From Rotaria sordida (Eukaryota > Rotifera > Eurotatoria > Philodinida > Philodinidae), in assembly GCA_905250125.1 (NCBI GenBank), contig CAJNOL010000052.1, forward strand, positions 62,772-126,771: a stretch of 64,000 bases of DNA, given 5' to 3'. Every line of letters begins with the position of its first letter. Position 1 is the stretch's first letter. The position numbers were made by a program, and so were the translations under genes. The notes beneath the pieces are model-generated. The model did no database searches and had not been told where the DNA came from. It saw only the letters and a list, made by a program, of their open reading frames with translations. Positions 1 to 11,900 of this stretch are shown piece by piece.

Positions 1-767
1 ATTATAAATATTAATGAAGGAATATATATATATATATTTCATAATCTGGCGGCATATGTTTCATATACTATTCAAAACAATAATAATTCAAAGAGTAGGA
101 AAAAAAAATATTTTCTTCAAACATAACACTCAATTTCATCGAACTTTCGTTTATTTGTCCGTTATATGCGTTCGAATAAATATAATTAATAAGAATTAAA
201 ATCTTTTTTTTTTTTTGCTTCTACAGAATTTTTCTCATGAAAAATTTATATTGCGACGTTAGATTGCCTATTAAGGTACCATATAGAAAAATATATAGTT
301 TTTATGAAATGAAAATGAATGCACCAAAAAATAATTTATCTATCTATAAGATGAAAAACTACCGCAATTAGACGCTAGAACATGTGTTAAATCGTCACAT
401 TTCTATTTTATCATATTACTAAATTCGAATAATGTTTTCTATTTATTTATTCACGCAAACTGACATTCAATTATCAATGTGAAAACATCATAAATTATTT
501 CTACCGTCACTTTATTTACGTTTAATCGATTTCCGCACTTGTTTCTTCTTATTGAAAGTTCTCTAGATGATGTTGATGTCTGTTTTTTTTTTCTTGCTCT
601 TTTTATAGTATCAATATATTACAAACTATTTATATATGTGTAAAAATATGTGTTAAGGGTACGACAACCTGTAATATTTATGCATTAAGAATTACTTATA
701 ATAGTTATGATAAAAATAAAAAATATATAAATATTATATTATTCTATTTACTTATTTTATTTTTAAG
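1..767 (+). other. Presumed last intron of the NOX5-like gene (3' part)
   Basis: Non-coding AT-rich sequence ending in a T-rich tract and an AG acceptor at 766-767, directly before the NOX5-like terminal exon. The segment that should precede that exon (a Gly-Arg-Pro-Asp-Trp-like motif in NOX5 relatives) is not visible in any frame here. The preceding exon therefore probably lies left of the window. A short acceptor-like site near 226 does not lead into recognisable NOX sequence. Confidence 0.5.
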
Positions 768-899
768 GTATTTACTGAATTATTATGTCAAAAAAAAGGC
801 AAAATATCTGTATTTTATTGTGGACCACCATCATTATCAGCTGAACTAACAAAAAAATGTCGTCAATATGGATTTGCTTATAAAAAGGAATTATTTTAA
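768..899 (+). CDS. NOX5-like: NADPH oxidase, NOX5-like, C-terminal exon (5' part outside window)
   Basis: Terminal coding exon of 43 residues plus TAA, entered after an AG acceptor at 766-767. The peptide holds KKGKISVFYCGPPSL, the last NADPH-binding motif of the ferric-reductase/NOX family (Cys-Gly-x-Pro), and ends CRQYGFAYKKELF, matching the family's aromatic C-terminal end (consensus K/Q-E-N-F). The spacing and the CxxFGF-like stretch resemble NOX5 more than NOX1-4 or DUOX. NOX enzymes pass electrons from NADPH via FAD and two haems to oxygen across a membrane, making superoxide or H2O2. Only the end of the dehydrogenase domain is here, so EF-hands and haem helices cannot be checked. The subfamily call is an inference from about 40 residues. 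Confidence 0.82.
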   Translation, partial: VFTELLCQKKGKISVFYCGPPSLSAELTKKCRQYGFAYKKELF

Positions 900-2576
900 T
901 TATTACAACAAACAAAAAAAGAATTTCTTTTTTTTTTTTTTTTGCTCATTTTTAAAAAATATCTTCTGTTCAATTGGGGATATCTTTACTTTGTATAGAT
1001 ATTTGAATGACAAGAAATTTATTTCCATTAATGTGTTTTTTTTCTCTACGTAAAAAGAAAAAGTAATAAACGTATAAATCACATTTATCAAAAATGATCT
1101 AGTTAACAAGTGATAAAAGTAATGTGACAACTACCAGTTGTCAACAAATGGATGTAGGTGTTTTTTACTAGCTTTCATTTCACATATCAAAAGCATAATC
1201 ACCTGCAAGATTTGATGTGCATGACATAAGTCCGACGTAATTGACTTCATTTTAAATCTATTTTCAATTTCTATTATTTTGCAGATAACACTCCAAAAGT
1301 TCACTACGTGTTTTTTCTTTTTTCTTTTAATAAAAGAGAACTTTTCTATATGATCATGTGTTTCTATGAAAATTTTGTGCACATTATTGGCTAAAATAGT
1401 AAATATATACATGAATTTGATATTTAATTCTATGAATAGATACGTTGTTTTTTTGATCTTATTCAATATTTTACGTCATCATATGATATAGAACAAAAAA
1501 AAACAAATGAAAGAAAAAAAAATAAGAATTTTAACAAAAAAAAAGACGGAAAGAGTAAAAGAGAGAGAGAGACAGAAAAAGATAGAAAAAAAGAAAAAGA
1601 GAAAACATTTATGGTTTAATTGGTTGAATTAGACAGACATTTTCTTGCTCAGAAGATTCAGTGTTTCTCGTTGTTGAATATAGAAATTCATTTATTTCTA
1701 TTCTTACACATCACATCATACACTTAACAATATATTACAGACAAACCAGTTATTGCACACAGGTATGACAGATAGTCCTTTATTTGTGCAACAAGTTATA
1801 AGTTTTGAATAATGTTCTTGAATAAGAAGATTTCCTTTTGTATTTTCTTAATTTATTAATAAGCATTCACATTTTTTTTTTGTTAAATAGAATATAATTA
1901 TTTCTGAATAATTTCATGTTTTTTTCACGTGTTATGACAATAAAGAAAAAAAAAAACAAAAGAAAATCTATTAACTTCGATGATATAAATATCCTGATTC
2001 ATTACATAAACAAGAAGTACTCTATGTCAACTTGAAAAATAAAAAACTTCATATATATTCTTCCCTTTTGACATACTTCAGTTGAATGATACTTAAAAAG
2101 CAAAAGTTGTTAATTGACTGATCAACATTTATGCTAATAATAGATTTTCTTTTCTTTTAGCCATTTATGACTAACTGAATATAAAATTTGTTTAGAGGTG
2201 TGTGTGTGTGTTTATCTTGATTGTGTTTTATTTCAAAGTATTACTAATAAATAGAAGTGTCGCCTACGCATGCTTAGTCACTCAAAATCAATAAAAAAGA
2301 AAATGCCGTTGTACTCGTTAAAGTGTATACTTTTTACGTTTTTGAAAAAAAACAAAAAGACAGCCAATCTGAAGAAGATGACATCTGCAAACTTGTTTTT
2401 TTACAAAAAAAAAAAATCATTTTTTTCTTCTTCATCATAAAAAGTGTACACTGTAACATGTCGAAATATGCTTTTGTCTGACTAGATGTATATATAATTT
2501 TTTTATTATTATTATTATTATTTGATATTTATATTAATATAAAACAAAACTATCAATCATATATATTGTTTTTAGA
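900..2576. other. Intergenic spacer between NOX5-like and the small secreted-protein gene
   Basis: AT-rich sequence with poly-A, poly-T and purine-rich tracts (GA-rich near 1555-1590) and a short TG repeat near 2200-2212. Open frames here are low-complexity and I recognise no exon. The last bases (about 2565-2575) form a T-rich tract ending in AG just before the next start codon. Confidence 0.6.
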
Positions 2577-3032
2577 ATGTTGATGTATTCATCATACGTT
2601 ATTGTTTTATTGAGCATAGTTGGTTTTGTTTTAACTAATCCTGTTAGAAATACATTTTTAAATGAAAAACCTGAAAATCTATCATTAACTCAAGCTTTTA
2701 ATAAAGCTGAAAAAGCAGTCAAGCGTTATTCGTATTTAATTAATTCTGATACTGATCATCTTGTTCATGGTATATTACATATTTTAATGAAAAATCCAAC
2801 ATTATTTACATTAATTCCACGTCATGCAGTAGATATAATATTTGACAATATTGCCGAAAAATTAGGTTATGATGATGTTGAAACTATAACAACACCTATT
2901 TTACTTAGTATTGAACAAAATTATCAAAAAAAAGGTGGACAAACAACACCAATTGAATTAACCGATGAAACAAAAGAAAAAATTGAAGAAGCATTGGACA
3001 ATTTTTTAGATGGAGAATTTCAGCGTCATTAG
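2577..3032 (+). CDS. Small secreted cysteine-free protein, family not recognised
   Basis: Intact 151-codon ORF in one exon. Residues 1-20 form a clear signal peptide (hydrophobic core VIVLLSIVGFVL), followed by about 131 residues with no cysteine. The mature part looks largely helical and charged, with an acidic C-terminus (EEALDNFLDGEFQRH). Codon use is AT-rich like the confirmed genes and the reading frame is clean, which supports a real gene. TTTTTAG lies immediately before the ATG with one base between, so the message probably starts at a 5'-UTR or trans-splice acceptor. The 3' end converges on hemicentin about 205 bp away. I do not recognise the family and assign no function. Confidence 0.72.
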   Translation: MLMYSSYVIVLLSIVGFVLTNPVRNTFLNEKPENLSLTQAFNKAEKAVKRYSYLINSDTDHLVHGILHILMKNPTLFTLIPRHAVDIIFDNIAEKLGYDDVETITTPILLSIEQNYQKKGGQTTPIELTDETKEKIEEALDNFLDGEFQRH

Positions 3033-3237
3033 TAGTGAACGAAAAAAAAAAACATAATAGAATAAAATATTGTCTATTTGTGTGCGCGCATATGTCAATT
3101 TGTTAACTAGAAAAAAAAGAGTAAAAGAAAACACAAAAAAAAAAGAAGCTTATACACAAGAATATCTAATTTTTGTCCTGTATTTATTGCGCTCTTCTAA
3201 TAATAATAATAATTGTTGGAATAAAAAAATTTTTCTT

Positions 3238-5976
3238 TTAAAAATGAAATGGTGAAATATTAATTCGCATAATAAATATTGTATGTAAACGACGACGATG
3301 ATGATGATGATGATGAGATAAATATTTATCATTGAATTCATTATTATATAAATTTATTTCAAATTCATATTCATTTGATTCAATTAATGTTTGATTTGTT
3401 TTTAGATTATTACCATCAAGTATAAAAGGAAAAGATACATTCATTGTATTTCTATTAATTATTGTTATTGAACTTTTATTTTGATAAGTTATAGGTAAAT
3501 AAAATAATGTTCGATTTGATAATGTTAATCGTGATATAGCAATAAATCTATGACGAATATAAATAGCTTGACGAGGACGACATGATGATGAACGTTGATA
3601 ACATTTTAATAAACAATCACTTTCATTTTGATGAATATAACCAATTGGACATGGAATATCTATACATTCATAAGCACCTTGAGTATTAAAACATATACGA
3701 TCTTGACCACAATCAATTTGAAATTGACGACATTCATCAATATCTAATAATTATTGTTTTAAAAAAGAAAATATTCATAAAAATAAGAATATTTAAATAC
3801 AAACCTTGACATTGTCCTAAATTATTTATTTTAAATCCAATTGGACAATAACATCGATAAGATCCTATTTGATTTTCACACATATATTGACAAATATTTG
3901 TATTTTCAATACATTCATCAATATCTACATATATAAAAACAATAAAATCAATAAATTTCAAATGTATTATCTTCATAGATTACATTATATTTGAAAGTTT
4001 AACATAAATAAGATAGCTATGTAATTTTTTAAAACTATTGGACAAAGGAGAAAAGCACGCACAGGAATGCCTTTCGACCCTTTTTGATTTTCAAAGTTCA
4101 AACTAATTCAGTCATCTCTATAGAATGAAAGATCATAAGTTCCTGATTATTTTTGATTCGGTCATAGCTGTAGACAAGCTCGGTCTTCTTGACATAATAA
4201 ATTGCGTAGTTAGTTAATGATACTAATCAACAATGCGGATATTCATTTGACAGAAAATAAGTAAAGGTAAAGAGTTATTCAAAATTTATTTTTACAGCAT
4301 TTTGTTTACGCTATATTTTCATAAAAGAATTATTCATTTAAAACAATGTTTTGAATCTACTAGACCATATACAAATCTTTTAATGTTTATGTATAGAGTC
4401 TAAAATAGTTATATGCATTCCATTTGTCATTCAATTATTGTATTAATGAAACTTCCTTCTGACGTCATATTCGATAGAGCTTTTCAAACATTACTACTTT
4501 TTATAGTCTACAACAATTGACTACATAATAAAATTTCTAGTCCACTATTCCCGGGATCCAATTTATAACTTTTCGACTGATATTCGATGGTTTTCAAATA
4601 GAATATTACTCATTTTACTTTAAAAAAATGTTACATTTGAAATTAGTACAAATAAGTTCATTGACCTGTGTATTTGTTTTTCTAATCAAACTTCCACTCG
4701 TAAACTTCTCCAGGCATAGCTGAAAAAATTAATTAACTCAAGATAACTGTTTTATATTGTTTAGTCATCTGTAATGTTTTTTTATCCTCAAAAGACATTT
4801 TACAGATTTTGAACTTGTTTTTCGCTGTCGCAATGACTTTTTGAGTAGATTAATTTTTTCAGCCATGTCTGGGGAAGTTCACTCGTAAAAACTTGATCAT
4901 AAAAACAAATATACAGGTCAATGAACTTATTTGTACTAATTTCAAATATAACATTTTTTTTGAAGTAAAATGAGTAATATTCTATTTGAAAACCATCAGA
5001 AATCGGTTGAAAAAGTTAAAAATTGAGCCTCAGGACTAATGGACTAGGAATTTTATTATATGATTCATTGTTTTAGACTATAAAAAGCAGTAATCTTTGA
5101 AAAAGCTTTATCAATTACGAAGCGAACAGGAAGTTTCATTAACATAATAATTGAACGACAAATGGGATGCATATAACTATTTCAAACTCAATACATAAAC
5201 AATAGAAGATTTATATATGGTCTAGTAGATTCAAAACATTATTTCAAATGAATGATTCTTTTATGAAAATGTAGCGTAAACAAAATGTTGTAAAAACAAA
5301 TTTTGAATAGTTCTTTACCTTTACTTATTTCCTATCAAATGAATATCCGCATTGTTGATTAGTATCAATAACTAACTACGCAATTTATTATGTCATGAAG
5401 ACCGCGCTTGTTTACAGCTATGATCGAATCAAAATAATAATGAATTCATAATCTTTCATTCTATAGAGATGGTTGAATTAGTTTGTACTCTGAGAATCAA
5501 AAAGAATCGAAATAAACTCTTGTGTGCTCCCAGTTCTTTAACTCAATAATTCTAGAATAACAAAAACCTTCTATTAATATATTTTTTTTCTTAGGCGTTT
5601 TCTTTTATGTATTTTAATTGCAATGATATTAAATATATGTTAAAAATTTGTATCTTAATATCCATAAGATTTTAACTAGGATAGCATAGATTTATTTTTG
5701 AAATAAGAAATAATATATAGTAGAAGCTCATAAATACCTTCACATAATCCAGATTCAAAATTTCTTCGATATCCTTTTTCGCATTCATCAGATTGACAGT
5801 TATTGCACTCTATAAAAGAAAAATATGTTGTCAATATATCTCAATCAAATGTTTAATACCATGACAAAATTTGTCTTTACGTTCGAAACCATTGGGACAT
5901 ATCGAACTTTCATTGAATTCTAATATTGATTCAATAGACCATTCAAGTTTTTCTTCATCTTCATTATAAATTGGTA
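3238..5976 (-). other. HMCN: Hemicentin C-terminal EGF repeats and fibulin-type module
   Basis: Exons 5860-5976, 5738-5809, 3805-3924 and 3238-3743. After a Cys-containing linker and a short cysteine-rich unit come two calcium-binding EGF domains, each starting Asp-Ile-Asp-Glu-Cys. The second EGF runs into the fibulin-type module (IDIPCPIGY, then a beta-rich tail). Only two or three EGF units are present against about eight in vertebrate hemicentin. A run of six His from a CAT/ATG microsatellite at about 3296-3316 precedes RRR near the C-terminus. The intron 3925-5737 holds a large foldback element. Confidence 0.88.
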
Positions 5977-8900
5977 CTAATATTTTAAATGAAAATATTA
6001 TTAATTAATAAATTTAATAAACAAGTTGTCTTACATGTATACAATTTTTTGAGATGATATACAGGAGCATGAATAATTTTAAAATATTCTTTGTTTGGTT
6101 TACATTGAATTGTTTGAGTATAGTTAAAGAATAATTTTTGTTTTCCAATTAGAAAACCACTTGCAAATGTACGAAAATGACCTAAATAAAAACAAAATTC
6201 ATAAATATTTTGTTTTTCAATTATTCTTATTAGAAATTAGTATTTAAATATATAATAAACTAATTATTTTTTTTTTTATCATAAATTATAATAACATAAA
6301 GTAACTTATTTTATGTCTTTTGTATAACTTCTATTGAATCAAATATAATTACATGAAAACTATAGAAAAATTTATATTACGTTAATTTTCTTCAATATTT
6401 TCAGATTCATTTTCATCTTCTATTTTAATGAATCATCCTTTTTTTTTTAATCTATCTCTTAATAATAATTTTTTTCATATATATTTAAGCAAGATTGTAT
6501 TATTACTCGTATGTTTTTTTTTGTCACAAACTTAGAAGTAATATATTAATATTGAAGCATGGTCAATTTTAATAGAATAAATTATTAATGCAAAACAAAA
6601 AAACAAGAAGAAATGACTAGTCTAGTGTCAAAAATCATTAGAATGTCCATTAATATAAGAAAATCAAAAATTTTAATGTAAAATCTAGAAAACAAATCTA
6701 ATGCATCAACTTGAAAGTTGTTTACAGTCACAATAATCTGTCTGAATTTGTAATAAATCAGAAAACTTCAATAAGCATCAAACAAGATATTTTTAAATGC
6801 TTTTCAATTATAGTAGAAGATATAAAGAATTGAACATCATTTAAATTGTATAGTTGATATACTTTGTTAAATGTTTTCCTTAGAGAACAAAAAAATGCAT
6901 TTTAACTTTAGACATATGAAAGATAAATGATGTTTGCTGTTAATATATATCATTCAAAATCAAAAAATGACTTTTATGACAAGCATATGTCAATGAAAAT
7001 CATTGAATTAGTTTTTCTGATTGGATCAGAACGTTCTGTTCTAAGTCATCATGATGATAATCAATAGAGACTGGAGCCTTTCTAAATCAAATATACAACA
7101 ATAAATATCAGATTGCATTTGTTTTTTTTTTGCTATATTAATATTAAATCGGATATATATATAGAATAGATAACAAAATTATTCCACAACATTGATTCTT
7201 AGTTTTTTGTTCCGCTGCTATAAGCATGAGAAAGGATCGAAATAGAGAAAGTATTTTCGAACAAAAATAAAAGTTATTATTATTAGATTTCCAAAGATAA
7301 GAATTTCAGAAAACCAAGATTCGAGTTTTTCAACACTTAGAACATGTAAATATAATTTTGTTTAGACTGCATAGAACGATAGAGTACACCATTCTCTAAA
7401 AAATGAGATGCCTTCGAGTTCTCTGAGACGTTTTTTTTGGCTGAGATACAGCAGTTTGATTGATTAAGATTGCTATATTTCAGCTAGAAAACGTCACAGA
7501 GTACTTGAAGGCGTCTCATTTTATACATAATTATTTATTCTATCGTTTTATATGATCTAAATAAAACTATATTTAAATATTCTAGGTGTTAAAAAGATTA
7601 GTCTTTTAATTTTCTGAACGCTATTTAAAACTTTTTCTAGCGCTTACAGGTAACGGGAAAATAAACTTTGTTAAATAATTTTTGGTATCTACTATTTATA
7701 TGATTTCTATATATTTACATTTAGTGATAACAAAGTTAATACTTGAAAATTTCTTCAAAGTGTTAGTATATAATAAAATTAAAAATCCTATTTGATAATA
7801 TCAACAGTAAATTGAAATAATACGACTTGTTATTGAACATCGTAAAAACTTTGTTAAATAATAAGATATGAATGTATTCAAAAATTTTAAAATTTCTTTT
7901 TTAAACATTCATAATCATCAAAGAGAGAAGCTTTTTGTTAAGTAATCTATTATTCTAAATGAAAGAACAAGTAACAAATAGATTCCGTGCTTCTCATAAA
8001 AAGAAAAAAAAAAACAACTTTGAAAAACATCCGATTGTCCTTCACATAGGAAAATTAGGAATCTTTTCAGATCTAAGCATACAATTAATATGTTAGTTAG
8101 ACTTTATTTATTGTATTTTTTTGTAAAACAAAATGGTTTTTTTTTGCTTCTATCAGACGATCAAGCACAAAATGCATCAAAGAGAATAGCTTTTATCATC
8201 TCACTAAATGAATGCATTTCATATATTATGTAGTTTTGATTATCTGCTTATAAATTAATAAACTTTGTAAAATCCATTCTTAGAAGATATACAAACAAAA
8301 AAAGAAATTATTATTAATAGAAAATTTCGACAACAAATCTAGATTAACCGAGAATATAAATATTGCTATTTTTGACCTATTTCATTATCGAATAGATTCA
8401 TTCATCTTAGTTTTTTTTCTATTAGACATCAAGTGAATTATTTATAATATTGAACAAAGAAAATAATAATAAGATTCATAATGAAACAAATAATATTTCA
8501 TATAGACTTGTGTGTTCTTCGAAAAGACAACAAGATTAATTCAAACTTCATTATATCATATTATCAATTTGTAAATAAACTAAGATGAATCGTATCTCAT
8601 ATTAAATTAGATTTATTATAAATCTATATTAAAAATCGAGATTTTGTACTAGATGAAAATCTTTCTGATTTTGTTAGTATCATCAAGTGAGAAAAAAAAT
8701 TTAATTCAATTAAAGTCAAAATTTATATTATCAACAGACTGTTATAGGATAATTAAGTGTTATTTTAATATATACAGATCAGGAAATTATAATTAAAAAT
8801 CATGCATTTAAATTTATCAGAATTTAAATATAATTGAAATCCAAAAAGAAAAGAATAGTTTGAAAAACTCATTACGAATCAATATCAATGAAATTATATA

Positions 8901-11900
8901 TTAATTTAATTGATAGAAAATTGATATATATATATTGTTTTTGATTTTTCATAAAGAGAAAATATATCTGTGTAAGCATCTACTAACAACAATAGCAGCA
9001 ACAACAACATAGAACATAAAAACGAGAAGAAAATAACGTACAAGAAAATTGTTTTAACAATTTTCTTTAAATAATCTTGGTCGTTTATTTGACCATATAG
9101 GAACAAATTGAAAACGTAAACGAAAATGATGATTTTTTGTATGAGAAAATTCTTTCATACTCAAATTTTGTCGTTGCTGTTGTAATTCTTGTTGATTTAT
9201 TAAATCATTTGAAATTGATAAATTATCACCTGATAATGGTTCATGTATTGATGAATCTGTATTTTTTACTAATATTTGATGTGATGGTCGTTGATATGAT
9301 TCATTTTTACATAATAATTTTGAATTAAAATGACACCAACATGGAAAATATTTTTTTATTAAATTTGGTAAATGTGTTAATAATAAACTATCACCAAAAC
9401 GTCCAAATAAAAATAAAAATCGACATATTGTTAATATTAATTCATTATGTTCAAATAGTATATTATTTGATAAATTATCTTTAATAATATATTCATAAAA
9501 TTGTTTTAAATGAAATAACATTTGAATCATATGTTGTGGAAATGTACATAAAACATATTTAAGAAGAAATAATAATAATAAACGATAACATAAATGACAA
9601 GATGAACGTTGTCGTTTTAATTTAATTAATGTTGTTTGTAAAAATAAATCATTTGTTGAATTTTGTCTTATATCCATTTGTTGTTCTTGAGAAAAATCTT
9701 GTTGTGAATGATTACATTTATTTAAATGAAAATTTCGATTTGTTTGACCTGGATAAGATGCACGTAAACGTGAATGATAATCATTTATCATTGGAATATT
9801 TTCATAAGATATTGTTGAATATTTTCTTTTATCATCTAATCGTGTTAATGATGGAAGTGTACTTGATCCTCGATGAGCACCAAAGAATTGTGAATGTAAA
9901 CTTGTATATGGATCGGTATCTTGAAATATATTTCGATTTTGTTGTAAAAATTTTGTATAACATTTAGTACATGTACTTTTTTCAACTGTTGAACGTATAT
10001 TATTTGTTAGCTGCTGTTGTTGAAGTTGACTATCAAATAATATATCATGTTCTATTAAAATATTATTTTTATATAGATTAATAATACAACAAACAATAAT
10101 AAATATGAAAATAATAAAATCAATTAATGGTAATAATATCATATTCAATGTAATTAATGGGAGTAATTTTATTGTTTGTGAATGTTTTGGTGTATAAAAT
10201 ATATAATTATAACCAAATATAAGAGCTAATGAACCACTTAAAATTAAAGCAACATTTGTATGTTTTGTAATTAAAAGATTTTTTCCATTATATGCATTTA
10301 ATGTATATTTGTTTTTAATTAAACGATAATAACGAATAAAATATTGTAAAATACTTATTGATATAATAAATAAATGAAATGTACTGAAATTAATTAATAT
10401 TTGTTGTACAAGTGTTAATGGTAAAGAATAAAATGTTATAGATGAATAATGTAAAAGATTTGGATGATAGTGTTTTATAATTAAAATTATAAAATAGACA
10501 AGTGAAAGACAAACATTAGAAAATGAATATGCACGTATCCAATTACGATGCAAACAATTATAGAGTACAGATTTTGATGGAAAAATAATTGAACGATGTT
10601 GTTGAGATTGTTGTTGAGATTGTTGTTGTTGTTGTTGTGGATCACTATGAGAAATGAATAGAGGGAAATTATTGGAAATGGTTTGTTTTTTTGGAAAAAA
10701 TATATATATATATATATTTATATCCTACTTAGTATTAAATAAAGGTTGTTTTGATAATTTTTTTTGATATGTTAATATAAATATAATTAAATTTTCCATA
10801 AGAATAAAATAAAGTAAACAAATTTCAATCATTTGTAAATAAGAAAATCTTTTACGTTGTTGTTGTGGACGTAAAATTCGTTGATGTGATGTTCCAAATT
10901 GAGAATATAAAAATTTTTGTTGAAATTGTTGAAACCATAGAGATCCATTTAATAATTTTATTGTTGTATCGTTATTATTTATTGTTAGATTCATTTTCTT
11001 TTTCTTTTTCTTTTTTGTAAATCACTTATTAAAGTCGAAGATTATTTTTAAAGTTTTCTTTCTTTTCTTTTTTGATGTTAAATAAAATTAAGAAAAACGT
11101 ATTTGTAACATACGTAACTCAGAAAAAAAAAACAAGAATTATATTTTAATCTAGAGAATGTATAAGGAAAAAAAATTAGATGAGATTATTGAAGATATAA
11201 AAAAAGAAATGAGTTTTTTTTTTATTATTATTAAGTTTTCTTATTTTATTTTCAAAACGACAAAAAAAAAGAAACCGAATTATATACGAATGTTTATAAT
11301 TATGTAGTTAATTTCTTCCAGTGTATTTATCAATATATATTATTCACAGTTTACTAATTCTTTTCTTCTTTTTTCTTTTACGGTCTTTAAATTTACTCAT
11401 CAACACTATGTTTATCCATTACGATCATTAAAAAAGAACGCGATATGTCGTTGAAAAGACAAAAGACAACAAAAATTCCCTGAAGACAAATGAATGAGAG
11501 GATGTGTATGTTCAAGTCAAAAAACAAAAAGAAAGAAAATTCATCTGTGATGTGATCCAGCTAAGGAAGAAAAACTATATATATATAGGACAAATGCGAA
11601 TAATTGCACGGATGGTGTTGTTGACAAGGCGTTAATTTGAATAAAGATATGCATCTTTATGTAAGTAAGTAAGAAAAAACCAGAAGCAAAAAGAAAAAAA
11701 GAAAGAAAATCGACATGAAAGCAAATGAAAGTGACGAGATGACAGATGTGTATTGACATCAGACGTTTCCTCTATTTATCAGTCTTTTTCCTTTCCGTGA
11801 CCTTTAAAAAAGAAAAAAAATAACTTCAAAACAGAAACCATTAAATAATAAAGACGGAAATCTATTACTGTTATGAAGACTATATTAACGAAAAAAACAA

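Noticed and set aside
1131-1466. 111-residue minus-strand ORF in the NOX5-secreted protein spacer
   Set aside because: Low-complexity composition, no recognisable motif and no supporting splice context.
9137-9967. Plus-strand ORFs over the nested receptor
   Set aside because: Antisense shadows; the minus strand has the seven-helix protein with consistent splicing.
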